Positions 22,135-33,825 of a stretch of 64,000 nucleotides of DNA are shown in pieces. Source of the stretch: Kalmusia sp. IMI 367209 (lineage: Eukaryota > Ascomycota > Dothideomycetes > Pleosporales > Didymosphaeriaceae); the NCBI GenBank assembly GCA_027946365.1, contig JAPEUQ010000008.1, forward strand, positions 1,860,001-1,924,000. The letters run 5' to 3'. Position 1 is the stretch's first letter. Each line of letters opens with the position of its first letter. The notes beneath the pieces were generated by a model. That model was not told the DNA's origin. It searched no databases and was given only the letters and a program-made list of their open reading frames with translations. Both the position numbers and the translations under genes were made by a program.

Positions 22135-23842
22135 CTAAGACTGTTGTTTCCTATCCTTGCTCGCCAGATTCGTCGGGTACAAACGGAAGCGCACGAGCAC
22201 GTCAGACGTCGGGAAGATAGGTGGGAGATTGAAACTGGCGTATGTGCGGAGGACATTTACGCCGCGCACAATCCATGAGGTGGTCTCTAGGCCAGGCGCA
22301 GTGTCGTTCTTCGATAATGTAAGGCTTAGTGAGGAGTTGGTTGCCGAGTCGGTGTATGTCCCTGGATAAATTCCGCGACTTTCTTCCTTGCCTGCTTCCT
22401 CAACAGCCGGCAATACTGTAGTCGCAATGTCGCTCAGCATCTTTGTCGTAACTTGTGCATTTGCCTCCGGACCCGCCGTCGGTATAGTAATTATCAAGTC
22501 ATAATCTGGGATTAGAGCGAGCGCTGTGTGGTACGTGATTATATCTCCGAACTTAGTGTATAATTCTATCAGACGCTGGTCTGATGAGACGTTCGAAACG
22601 CGGAAGATCTCTCATTGTACTCCGATGAGGGTGTCTTCAGAAGATGTGAAAGTGACTGGCTTGAGCCATTTGCGAGTTTGGAGAGGAGTGAGGAGGCTGT
22701 TTGAGAGGATGGAGCTGCTAAAGGCGAGGAGGATGGAGGTAGTGGAGTAGTATTGTCCACCACTGTTTACTGTGTAAGTTTCGTAGAACAATGTAAGATC
22801 ATCGACCAATTCGGGCGAGGTTATACTCACGGTGCTTCGAATTCTAAAGTAGCATTCCACCAAGAATCTTCGACTGGGATGACCGAGGCTATCGTCGGGT
22901 TTGGTGGCGGATGTGTTGTTCATACCAATAGGATCCATTTCATCTGCTGAATGTAATCGGAGGAGGACATGCCAGTGAGGTCCTCGATCACGGAACCCAA
23001 TAGTGCCTAGCTACTGTTGGAGTAGATGGGTTGTGTGGAAGGGAAGTAGACTGGTGGACGTTGACCAAAATGCTCGAAGAATACTATTCTAGTCAGTCTA
23101 TTGAGCTGTAGAAAACGTCGACAGTATACACTTACCGGTGCGATTGTTGCACGCTGGTAACCCTAAGAAACCAGAGCATCCAAGATTTTTGCTGGGTTCT
23201 GTGTGAGGTAGGCCAAATCGAGACTAACTGTTGTAGAACGGCTCGACATCTGCAGTCGCTGCGGAATTTTTGCCCGAAGCCTATCGGTTAAGCCTGGTCA
23301 CTTACAATCTACTCCAATATCCCCAAGATGCGATGCCAAACCACCTATGGTGATATCATCCCAATTCACAGCCCAGATGTCATTCTGCTCTCTCGGTTGC
23401 TTATTCGTGTCCCTCAGCTCAGGAAAGTACCTCGTGATTGGATCATCTAGGTTCACCCCTTCCAACTGCAACATAGCCGTCACAGGGAAAACCTTCGATA
23501 TGCTAGCAAGACGAAAGATAGTATCTGCATCTACGCTCTGTACGCTGGGGGTCTTTCTTCGGTGGTGTATAAAAATACTTGAACAAAGGGTCGGGTTCAT
23601 GAATGGACCCAATACCAACAGCGACTGCTGTGCCATTGAACAAGGCGGTGGTCTTGTCTCAAATTGCCTTGAGGGTTGTGGTAGCTTTTTTGAAGTTGGT
23701 ATTCGAGCTTAGATGGGTGGGTGCTGGGAGAACTGGTCCTAGAGGAGAACAATGGCCCCCCGAAGCTGCGAGTGCGAGTGGGAGTGCACTTGAAAGCAGG
23801 GCAGGAATAATTTTGAGACTGTGTAGTATTCTTGAGGCTTCT
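22135..23842 (-). pseudogene. Serine beta-lactamase/transpeptidase-like pseudogene
   Basis: Minus-strand remnant of a secreted fungal beta-lactamase-family hydrolase. A signal-peptide-like stretch (IIPALLSSALPLALA) lacks an in-frame ATG; an ATA sits where the start is expected. The frame then gives CSPLGPVLPAPTHLSS and TTTLKAI followed by TGA (23659-23661). It continues to GIGSIHEPDPLFKYFYTPP, shifts frame near 23547-23571, and reaches the nucleophile motif RLASISKVF (S-x-x-K) and VNWDDITIGGLASHLG. Downstream, SLLTPLQTRKWLKPVTFTS leads to IGV-Q-TGA (22612-22614) directly before EIFRVSNVS, where family members have Trp-Glu. The same frame ends at LYPTNLASKDRKQQS. Two nonsense codons, one shift and a lost start make it non-functional as it stands. 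Confidence 0.7.
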
Positions 23843-24793
23843 TTATGAAACGAAATGTCAAAATGAAAGAGGCCGAGGTGTTTTTTAAGCGAAGAGGTAA
23901 GGAAAGGAATTGCGATGTGATGACGATATATTCGGTGGGAAATCCCCTTTCTTAAATATACAATTTGACTGAATGATTGCCTTGACCTCCGTTGACTTCT
24001 GCTTCACTCTAGCTCCAGAACTTAGACCGTATTGCGTAATCATTTCATAGAGATATGCGCGGCTAAGTATATAGGCAGTGCGAATCTTTAGGCCTCTAAG
24101 ATTACCCTACCCAATAACGAGGTTAAGCCACCCAAAATCTCCACCCTTCCTAACGAGAAAAAGGTCCGCGACCAATTAGACAGATGCATATCCATATAAG
24201 AACATATGGCAAAATCCTCCATGAACGAACAACTACTCTCATCTACTACACGCTTACAGACCTGAGTTCCGTGGACTATGCGAGTGTTGACGCGGCTCAA
24301 GGACTCTCGTTCATGATGGATGTTTACTCGCGCGAGAGCTAGCATAGCTTCTACTGCTGTCTGTGGATAGGTGATTACAATCAAAACTGAGTTCACTGCA
24401 ATAGGCATATAAGTCAGGTGTTGAATTCAGTACTACGATACAAACTTGAATTAATTACGATCCGAGTTGTGCCAGAATATACAGGATATTCCTACGTATT
24501 TTCTTCGAAATTTTGTCATTCGGCAGTATTGTAGGCGTAATCTTCATGCTCATACGCCGAGTAGGTATATCCTTTCCCTAACCGGTCGCGGCTCATTGAG
24601 GCAGGTATGCGATAGTTTACTTCACTAGTAAAATAACTTGTTTACTTGCCCTCTTCACCTCTTCACCTCATTTCACACTGATTAGGAGAACTTTTACTAC
24701 AGCGTCGGTAGCATGTGGCCTATCCTGACGACGCCTTGTCCCTGTCTCTCTCCACACCCCGTCACTATAAAACGCAACGCGCTACCCTCCCAG
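23843..24793. other. Intergenic, no gene seen
   Basis: About 950 bases of AT-rich sequence between the pseudogene 5' end and the intact DUF7918 gene. Contains the latter's promoter. No other gene seen. Confidence 0.45.
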
Positions 24794-25940
24794 ATGCCAT
24801 TACACCCCGATATTCTCGGCCTTGAGGCATGGATTATTGTCGATGGCCACCCGTTAGAAGAACACGATATGCGCGCACCTGTAGCCCGCAAGAGTGTCGA
24901 GAGGTACATCACGGCAGAGTCGGGGTCTACTTTCGAGGTTCACTTCCGCTTCTCACATCCGTTTCCTACCAGGCTTCCTGTCACTGTTCTAGTGACGGTT
25001 GACGGCAGGGACCTTGATGAGCCACTCATACGCACGGATGAGCTTTATAATACTGATGGCCACAGAAGCACGGGGCCGATCTCAAATGTCAACAAGGCGT
25101 TTTACAAGCAGAAGTATCGCTTTAAGGAAGTCAATATTAGTGAGTGTGATGATTCTCTCATATTCTTACTAGACTGACCCACCTACAGAGGAAGGCGAAC
25201 CAGGCCCAGGAGTTGAAGCGCAAAAGGCAAAGCTCGCGCAGTCAGGCACAATTTCACTCAACTTCTTCTGGATTAAAAGCATATGCCTCAATGAGTCGTT
25301 CCAGGCTGCAGCAAAGATCTTAGAGGATCCGGGTACGATACATGAGAAGGCGCTAAAGGGTAATGCCCTGTCGCATACACTCAGGTAAGTCCCTTTATTG
25401 GAGCTGAGTCAGCGGCACTTACTAATATTTGGAACAAAGCCTAGCAGAGCCAGAGCCGACGGAGGAGCTTGATTTCTTTGATGCTGAATACGCTGATAAT
25501 GGGGAGCCTTTTGCGGCGTTCCACTTTCACTACCGCTCGTTGAGTAAGTCCTTGTTCGTGTGTTGCTCCAACTGAGCTGACTCCTGCCGACAGAAGCTCT
25601 TCAAGACCTACATATCATCAAGCGCACTCCTGAGCCCCTCGATCTTCTAGAATGTAATGACGAGATCTTCCAGACATCAAGCTCGGAAGAGCTCCGACGT
25701 ATGTTTGCACACTGGAAACGCCAAGAGGTAATCCGTCGTCGACTCAAGCGGGAGCGATCAGAGTCCGCAACTGTTATCGGAGATGATGAATTTCTTGGGG
25801 ATAGCAATACCGCCATCGATATTAACGGAAGCAACCACAATGATGAGGATCTTGTCATAATTGGTGCTGTCGATCTCAGAAAAGAGCGCCGTAAGAGACG
25901 CAAGCCCACGCAACAAGATGAGATCATCGAACTTGATTGA
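24794..25940 (+). CDS. DUF7918-domain protein, copy 2 (intact)
   Basis: 330 residues from four exons: 24794-25139, 25189-25384, 25440-25543 and 25594-25940. The start is ATG 24794 (MPLHPDILGLEAWIIVDG), matching the opening of copy 1; an upstream in-frame ATG at 24713 would add 27 residues. The DUF7918 core covers residues 1-200: VERYITAESGSTFEVHFRFS, VTVLVTVDGRDLDEPLI, GTISLNFFWIKS and FAAFHFHYRSLKALQDLHII. The C-terminal third is charged, with RRRLKRERSES, a acidic stretch and KERRKRRKPTQQDEIIELD; the last residues resemble a SUMO-interacting or acidic-tail pattern. The family is common and often multi-copy in ascomycetes, with no known function; nuclear location is only suggested by the basic clusters. 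Confidence 0.75.
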
Positions 25941-26435
25941 GCGAAGAGCGTAGGACATTTGGACTTATACGAGGAATATTTTCGCAAAAGAGAAAAATAT
26001 GGACGGGTCAGGTCGTTTGGTCAATTTCTAATTAATCCACAAGTAGAATCAAGATCGCTTGAGGGACGGGGCATCTGTCTGATACTTAATGAGGAGCTAC
26101 AACGTCTCACTTTGATTCACGGGTTGTTCATAGGAAGATGTCTGCAGCGATGGCGAATTTTCTATGCTGTTAGAATTCATTTCAATCGAGAAACGAATCT
26201 CTCCTATCGTATATCCCTCGCCTATAAACTTGCTCCCGAGTGCGATGAAGACGCGTAATTCGGAAAAGCGTGACCTCGGCTGTAGCTGCCCACCCAAACG
26301 GCCCGTGCTACCCCTACCGAAGCTTACCTTGCCCCAGCTCTCACCCACGCCATCCCCACTCTTTCCCCCACAGCAGCCTGACCTGATCATAACAATGCCG
26401 TCCGATTGCTCATAACACATAAACGGGATCACGCC
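25941..26435. other. Intergenic, no gene seen
   Basis: 3' flank of DUF7918 copy 2 and promoter of MCT1. Pyrimidine-rich near 26300-26390. An ACGCGT lies at 26251-26256 but may be chance. Confidence 0.45.
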
Positions 26436-27730
26436 ATGGCGAGCACAGTCACCCCCATTCATAGGCTACCCTCAGCGGTCGCGCGACCATGCTCACGTTG
26501 CGGCGGACTCCGCTCGAGCGGAAGAGCGCGGCGGTGGATGAGCAACACGCAGACGCATACGAAGAGGCCTAAGACAGCTATCTTTTTCCCAGGTACGCTC
26601 TTACTTCCTCTAAAGGCGCAATCGCACGCACTGCCCCACCATATGCTCACAAACTACAGGCCAAGGCGTCCAGCGCGTCGGCATGGCCACGCCGTGGCTC
26701 TCCGCCTTCCCTCGCACCGCCATCCCCATCCTCGAAGAAATCGATGCCACCCTCAAAACGCCCCTTACAAAGATCATCGAAAGCGGTACCAACGCCGAGC
26801 TCAACCTGACGCAGAACTCGCAGCCCGCCATCATGGCCACCTCGATCCTGATCTTGCGCGTCATGGAGCAGGAATTCGGCTTCAAACTCTCTGAAAGGGT
26901 CGACATCACGTTGGGGCATTCATTGGGGGAATTTGCAGCGCTCGTGGCGGGCGGCTATTTGACGTTCCAAGACGCACTGAAGATGGTGCGAAAACGCGCC
27001 GAGGTCATGTCGAGGTGTAGCCGGGAGGCGGTGGAGCAGGAGGGTGGGGAGTTTGGTATGATTGCGTTGGTCTGCGAAAGTGAGGCGCACATGAAAGCCC
27101 TTGTTGAGGGGCTCCGTGAGTTCCTCGAGCTGTCGTCGCCAAATTATAAGAACGACTCGTCGGACGATGTACCGGCCGTCGAGCAGGTGCTCATCGCGAA
27201 TATCAACAGCAAGAATCAGATTGTACTGAGTGGGAGCATTGAGAGGATGCAGACGTTGTTGACGAATCTGCGGCAGTTTGGTGGGCATGATCCGAGGGCG
27301 GTGCGGTTGAAGAGCGATTCGCCGTTTCATAGCCCGTTGATGAAGCCGGCTCAAGAGACTATGAAGAGGATACTGTACAAGGAACGGTCGGACGGGAGCG
27401 ATATCGTGACATGGCCGGGTATCATGCCTTGCGTGTCGAACGTATCAGGTCGACCATTCGAGAATAAAGACCAGCTCAAGGATTTGCTGGCAAGAAGCTG
27501 TGTGGAAACGGTGCAGTGGTGGAGATCGATCAAGTTCCTGCATGAGTGTGAGAAGGTGAAAAAGATACGTTGGAATTGGCCCAGGAAAGGTCGGAAGGAA
27601 TCTCGTTGGTAAAGAAGTTGGCATGAAAGGTGCCGTGAAGGGCGGTGGCGTGTGGGGAATCACGAGTCCGCAAGACATGGAAGAAGTCATAAGAGCCTTG
27701 GATGACACGGAGACAGTGGAAGAAGAGTGA
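26436..27730 (+). CDS. MCT1: Mitochondrial malonyl-CoA:ACP transacylase, frameshifted as read
   Basis: Loads malonyl groups onto mitochondrial acyl carrier protein in type II fatty-acid synthesis (FabD family). Start ATG 26436, presequence-like N-terminus rich in Arg/Ser. One intron, 26593-26659, splits FFPG from QGVQRVGMA, the FabD opening motif. The active-site GHSLGEF is present near residue 150, and KSDSPFHSPLM carries the catalytic His. At the A5 run 27559-27563 the frame has one base too many: as read it leaves the frame before the conserved IGPGK motif, which appears in the next frame (RYVGIGPGKVGRNLVGKEVG) and continues to a natural end, WGITSPQDMEEVIRALDD, with stop TGA 27728-27730. 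Minus one base, the exons sum to 409 codons. A sequence error or a recent mutation is likely. Confidence 0.88.
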
Positions 27731-27905
27731 GAAATTTTCAGCTAGCAACTGTTGAATGCCAGCCCGAGACTAGTTGAAGTTGAAAAAGAAGAAGAAGAAA
27801 GACAGTTGCAGCCATGTAACTTAGATCCATATCAGGATGCATGCACCGTTCGCCGGATACCTAGAAATACTCCCACGCACATTCGTACCACCGAGAGGGT
27901 CACAA

Positions 27906-29214
27906 TTAGGTTCCTTGGACGTTCAATCCAGCATCAACCTGGATTCTGGCGCCCGTTATACTTGTGTTCTTGGCCAACATGATGAAGGCATCCGCACCTA
28001 TCAAAGGTTAGCAAAGACCTCAAATCGAAATTGAAATTTCGGGATTGCTTACAATCTTGAAGGTCCGTTTCATGCTTAAGCGCAGCTGCATCCTTGGCCC
28101 ACTGGATCTTCTCGTCTGAGTACTTCTTGCCCTGCACTACATGTTAGGCTCCTCCTGAAGATTTAAGAGAGGGAACATGGTTTCGGAGAAGCGTTTCATA
28201 CCCATTCCGTCAAGAGCAGACCCGGCAACACAGTGTTGACGCGGATCTTGGGTCCTTGGGTCGCGCCGAGGCACTTGATGAGTTGCAGTTGCGCAGCTTT
28301 GGTGACGGCATAGGGCATCGAGGAGCCGGCTTGGGATACGGCCTGTGATTTGTTAGTAGATTAGGAAGTAGGACTCGAGGGGAAGAAGGTACGCACGGCT
28401 ATAGAACCCGTGCTAATGAAGACACCACCGTCGGTGTTTTGCTCGAAAGTAGGCTTCGCGGCTTTGAGGAGGGCGAGTGGCGCTTTGACGTTAGCTGCCC
28501 AGCACTGTGTGTTGTTAGTATCCCCACCCAAAGACAGCTCTCAGAACATGGTGCCGGGTGGGCAATGTGTCGAGAGATGGAGTCACTGGGTATTCAGGGA
28601 GATTGTCACCTTGTCCCACTCCGACTCATCCATAGAATCCAAATCCGCGAAGTTGCTGAATCTCGTCCAGCCCTATCAATTTTAGCTTTCTCTCCTCTTG
28701 CCACATCCAGGTCCCCCACATCGTACATACCGCGTTCGAAATCACTATATCAATCCCACCCAGCTGCTTGATCGTCTCTTCGACAGCCCTCCTACACTCT
28801 GATGTGTCGCACATATCCTATACAAAGAATCAGCTTTTGGCACGTGAGAGAGCAAGAGTGAGTAGAGAAAGAAGGATGAGGGGTGAGAGAAGTGACACAG
28901 ACGAGAAAGGAGGGAATATTTACAGCTTTGACAACAACAGCTTTCACGCCATGCTTCTCGCACTCGGAAGCGACGTTTTGGGCTGGCTCGAGCCGGTTGA
29001 AGTAGTTGACTGCTATGTTGGCGCCTTGTTTGGCGAAGGTTATGCTGATGACCTCGCCGAGGCCGCTAGGAAGGCGTTAAATAAGCTCGTCAGATTTGCT
29101 GAAAACTACAACTAGGTAGACTTCTAGCGAAATTGGTGGGATGCGAAAGTAAGGTGGAGCTTACGCAGAGCCGCCTGTGACGAGCACATTTCTGCCCTTG
29201 AGATCGTACGGCAT
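27906..29214 (-). CDS. Short-chain dehydrogenase/reductase, 8 exons
   Basis: NAD(P)-dependent oxidoreductase of 253 residues. Exons: 29214-29165, 29065-28924, 28817-28731, 28672-28610, 28504-28397, 28342-28202, 28131-28053 and 27997-27906; the sum is a multiple of three. Motifs: cofactor loop VLVTGGSAGLGEV near residue 12, DMCDTSEC after beta-3, ISNAGWT (NAG), the catalytic Ser in FISTGSIA, and YAVTKAA (Y-x-x-x-K). The C-terminus ITGARIQVDAGLNVQG is classical. Eight exons in 1.3 kb is intron-dense for this window. Substrate unknown; the closest general type is a 3-oxoacyl-ACP-reductase-like SDR. The next gene, MCT1, is convergent; both touch fatty-acid-like chemistry but no functional link is shown. 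Confidence 0.9.
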
Positions 29215-29639
29215 GTTTGAGCTTATACGCAGATGCACAAAACGAGGTCCTCAGCTTAAAAGACACTTGAGTAGCTAGAAGGTGGTGGCTACTGCGAGAA
29301 AAGCGGGATGCGTGCGAGGTTGCTGATGCTCTGCAAGGTTGATGTGGGGCAAAGATTACTATGGATGGCGGGGTGAAGTCCGTTCGTACCTGGCACTTTG
29401 CCCGAACGGAAGACGCAGAAGGTACCTCGGCAATGTACTTCAAATACCCATTGTGATTGGTAATACATGAAGGGTGCAAGCAAGGCTACGTTGTTGCACA
29501 TCGGGCGGCCCGAGATCGACCGGGCCGTGGTAACAAGCTATCCGATACCGACACTAGTCCAATCAATGTTCGAATCCGTCAACAATTTCCTAGCAGCGCC
29601 GCTCATAATGCAACCTCGCACCCAACCCACAATAGCCAC

Positions 29640-32600
29640 CTAGAACATATTGTCCAAGTCCAAACCCCAGTTGTCCTCCTCGCCATCCATACCCATGCCC
29701 ATACCCATGTCACCCATGTCCAAATCCAGACCCGGCAGGCCCCCCATGTCAGCACTCATGTCGCCCGCTCCCCCATCGCCGACACCCATAGCAGATAGGT
29801 CTAAACTCGCTCCAGCAGCACCAAGATCCAATTGCTGGTCGAGACTTTGCTTATCCATGCCGGTCATGTCTGCACCGGCTGCAGCTATAGATGCGGCGGC
29901 AGCATCATTCATGGCCTTGTCGAGATCGGTAGGTATATTTTGTGTTTGCACATCCACCATACCGACGTTGGTCAAATCAACGTTAGCAGATGAGAGACCT
30001 GCTTGCGCGACGACCGCGAGTTGAGCTTCCACTCGTCGATGGAGTCGCACGATCGTTTCAGCAGCTGAAGGGTCAGTAGATACGAGGCTGGCTGCGTTGT
30101 CGAATTCAAACTTGAGCATTTCCCGCAAATTTGATCGCGTTCGCGGGGGCTGAGGCGCAGGGATTGAGCTGCCTACCCAATCGACTGGTATCACGCTATT
30201 ATCGATCATAGGTGCGCAGATGAGAGATACGCCTATGTCAAGCGCTGCTGGACCGTTGCCAGCATCAGTCTGAGCTTTTACCTCGTCGATGATGGCACTA
30301 AGAGTCTTCGAAGCACCAAGCAGCTTTATAGAATTATAAATTTGGCGATGCGTATAGCTAGGGGGGTTAGGCTGAAGAGACGCCGTCGTAGCCCATTGTG
30401 AAAGCTGCTGCACAGTATGACGCAACGAAGTCGTGAGCGTGTTGTTCGTCGTAGTAGTCCATTGCTCCAGCTCGGACATCGGCGAATACGCCGACCGAGC
30501 GTAATGCAGATTGCTTTTAATAGCATGTAGAAGCGGCTCGATGTCCGTGCGATTCGGGTGGCGCCGCTTCAGGGTGCGGAAACATCTCTCGAGACGAGCA
30601 GAGACAATAGAGAGGATTGTGGAATGCATAGCTTGCGCATCTCCGGAGGTCGGAGCGGACCGAATCAATTTGTGGAATACCTGCATTAGCACATCGAGCT
30701 CTTGGTGCGTCTGGGTAAGCGCGTGCGAGACCATCCACGTTAGGCCACCCACAAGGGATGGCAGAAGGAACGTCTCTTGGAGATCTAAAAAGCAATTAGC
30801 GATCGTGTTTCTTCGTATTCGGTAGCCGGCCACTTACATTCCAAGCCACCCTTCACAGAGTCAAGCGACAGCACGTCAGCAGAGCAAGCCATCACAGTCT
30901 GGCTGAAAAGGGTAGGCACTATAAGGTAAAACTCTTGTGGTCGACATGACGCGAATACATCGTTACTGAGCCCTTCTTTGTCGGCATCAAACAGACCTCG
31001 TAGCCAGCCTCCTAGATGTTTGCCTTGTTCTTCAGTCAACTCGTCGGGAGCAATGTTGCAGTGTCCACGTTCGAGAAGCTGAGCGACAAATGATTCATGT
31101 CCGATTCCAAGGTCATTGTATGTCAGCTCATATCGATGGACGAAGGCCAAGACAAGGATAAGGATTGCACTGAACTCGTCGTATACCGGTTGGTACTCTA
31201 TGGAAGCGGTTAGCATCCGTTTGAATGATGTCGAGATTCATCACTACCTTGATCAATCTCGTAACGCCACTCGTCTAAAAACTGACACAGCGGCCGTAGA
31301 ACGCTGGCTGGTGACGTGAAGTGTAAGACAACATCCAGTGTTTGCGGCTTCTTCGAAAGTGCATTGCAAAGGGTCTTGAGATACATTGTCATTTGCGTTT
31401 CGCAAAGATGCGATATGAACTGCTACTCGTCAGCAAGGCTCCTTGGGATTGGAATGGCCGTAAACTACATCTGTGACAGCTGCCACAATGGCTCCAGCAT
31501 TTCCATCCACGTTCTCCAGTTCATCGATATACGTGATGATCTTATCAAAATTGTCTTTACTTTGGCTGACTAGCTCCTGTTTGACATATTTCGTTGCTGG
31601 TGGGCCTTGCATTGGAGTCTCGCCAAGCAAACGCTCGACAGTGTTCACTGGAATCAGATTATGCAGAGCACATGCATTCAAAAAGTCTTGTCGAACATCA
31701 GCTAGAGAACTGTTACTGCCCAGCATGTCATCAAACCCCTGGGAAAAGGCCGGGAAAGCATTCGGATCAATGCGGCTAAGAGCCTGTGTTATACATAGCT
31801 CAGGATTCATGGCGTATAGCGGAGCAGTGAGTTGGGTCAGAAGTATAGGAATTTTGTTCACAAGGAATGACTTCAAAGTAGTCATTATCTGGGTGGATTC
31901 ACTCCGATACATCGCATTTGCTAATATGTCGAATGATGCGGTGACCAGATCAGTTGCCATGTTTTGGGCGTCCATCTGATTTCGTCAATCAAAGCTGATG
32001 ATATCACGTGGCGCATTACCTTATAGCACGAATGCAGATAGTTGTTGATGGTAAAATCATCGGTGAGAGGACGTGCAACAAGCTACTGGGGTCAGATAGC
32101 TCGAGACAAGTCTACAGGTAGACTACTCACCAACGAGTTGAGGAAGATGTAGAGTCCAGCTCGACTGTTGATCTGAGGAAGATCAATGACCGCCTCGAGC
32201 TGTAATGCAGCTACTTCGAGCCCAGCATTTTCATTCGCCTCGCCGTTCGCGCTGGAAACAGACTTGTCGTGAAAGTCGTGTTCTTTCTGGTAAATCTCTA
32301 GCCGGTTCGCAATTTGGATGGAGGTTTGTGACAGAAACGGGATAAATGTAGTGAGTGCTTGAGCAAAGTTTTTTCGGATACTGTCTATGGTACAGGTGAG
32401 CATGTCTGTAGCGTGGCCGGAGGGAAGGGAAGCGAGGTCATAGGCAAGGTTGATAGCTCGTATTCAGCTGAGAAGAGTGACCCACCCTTTAATTCATCCC
32501 TGTTCAGTAATTGCAGGATCTTGCCGTTCTCAATCAGCCCCACTACGAGCATGCCGAGTGCCTCGCGGACATTGATAGACTGTTGCTGGGGTTGTTGCTG

Positions 32601-33107
32601 GATGCCAGTCATTGCCTGTATCATGGAATCGCTAGTATGCGATGTGACCATTGCTGACATCCATCTTGTGACTGCGTTCAAGGTTCGAACCCCTTCCGCA
32701 TTGGTTGCTGGTCTTTCAGGACGTTCACCGGAGAATGCTTTGTGTAGACGATGAAATATGATCTCGTCTAGCTCTGGCGGGTTTTGCCACTGTGATGAAT
32801 CCTTCGGATTGGGGTTGTCGCCTTCCTGTGGGGGCCGGTCTTTGGAGAACTGGAAAGCCGAGGCGAGGACGTCGGAGGCGTCGAGCTTCTTGAGCGCGAG
32901 CAATCGCTCGACATAGATGACAACTCGCGGATCGACGCTATTTGCCGTGGCAAGCCGGGGTTTGACTAGCAATGCTGCGACCTTGCGCCCGGGGAGTGGT
33001 AAGCGCGTGTGCAGCAGAACTGCTGCAGCAGCAAACAGGTCGACGGGAACCCGGTTTTCCAGGCACTTGTCAAGGAAGAGAGCCCACTCCTTGACCAAGG
33101 AATCCAT
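29640..33107 (-). CDS. MED5: Mediator subunit 5 (Nut1)
   Basis: Tail-module subunit of the Mediator coactivator of RNA polymerase II. Seven exons: 33107-32486, 32405-32131, 32085-32020, 31975-31469, 31419-31248, 31197-30838 and 30784-29640; 1048 residues, typical. Recognised by the N-terminus (WALFLDKCLENRVPVDLFAA), LPLPGRKVAALLVKPR, VDPRVVIYVERLLAL, RFYLIVPTLFSQ-type text (QEFYLIVPTLFSQTV), EYQPVYDEFSAILILVLAFVHRY and GGLTWMVSHALTQTHQ. The last 60 residues are Gly/Met/Asp-rich and end EEDNWGLDLDNMF, an acidic tail. Exon 4 ends inside a region where the unspliced frame stops; a 49-nt intron with a GCTGAC branch solves it. Confident. Confidence 0.92.
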
Positions 33108-33825
33108 CGTCCATAGAGACGGACGGGACGAGGCGCCGGACTATCGGCTGGAGTGCTAGAGTTATTGAGGCGTGGTGTGTGGTAGAAATAAGGACAAGCC
33201 TGGTGACAATAGAGAGGATGAGAGCGCAGATCGCGACCAGGGTCTGAATGCAGGTCGGCTTGGCGCCCACGCGATCCGCGGGACAAGGCGAGTCAGGTCG
33301 ATTGAGCTCGCGACCAGCTCGCGACCCCAAGGTCTCTGTTCTGCGACACGGACGGATATGCAAGGACGCGGTCTGAGCGTGCACGCGTGCATGCCCGGCG
33401 AGTCGGAGCGGAGCATCGCGCTGCGTCTCCTCGGCACCTTTGCGCGCCTGCGACGCGGTTTCGACGTATATAGGAACGGCTGTGGCTGATGGTAGTACAA
33501 AAGCGTGGACATGCAGATCCTTGCATTTGCTTTTGTCCTACTCGAGCACATCATCACTAACACCGAGCACAAGTCACACGCAAAAATGGACATCTTATCA
33601 TTCCAGAATGGGGCTGCCGTACATATACCGAAACCGAGAGCAATCCCTGAGGAGACGGGATGGTCGCTATGCCTACCCAACCCAATACAACGCCATGCAA
33701 TCAGATCCTACAATGCCATGCTTCGTATTCGAACCCGCACATGATCACCAGCTGGGCGGACGTGACAGCCGCCGCTCAGCGCCATCCTGCCAACCGGAAT
33801 TAAAAAAAAAAACAACAACCGAAAA
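33108..33825. other. Intergenic, MED5 upstream region
   Basis: GC-rich 5' flank of MED5 followed by the 3' flank of the next gene. Includes an A10-12 run near 33802. No supported gene. Confidence 0.45.

Noticed and set aside
26251..26256. ACGCGT upstream of MCT1 as a cell-cycle box
   Set aside because: Single copy, 180 bases from the start, and no reason for S-phase control of this gene; likely chance.
27730..27906. MCT1 and the SDR as a fatty-acid gene cluster
   Set aside because: Only two convergent genes, the SDR lacks evidence for acting on acyl chains; no other pathway genes nearby.
29565..29585. GTTCGAATCC resembling a tRNA B box
   Set aside because: No matching A box at the right distance and no cloverleaf pairing found on either strand.
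32688..32705. GGTTCGAACCCC resembling a tRNA B box
   Set aside because: Lies inside MED5 exon 1 in coding frame; no tRNA fold around it.
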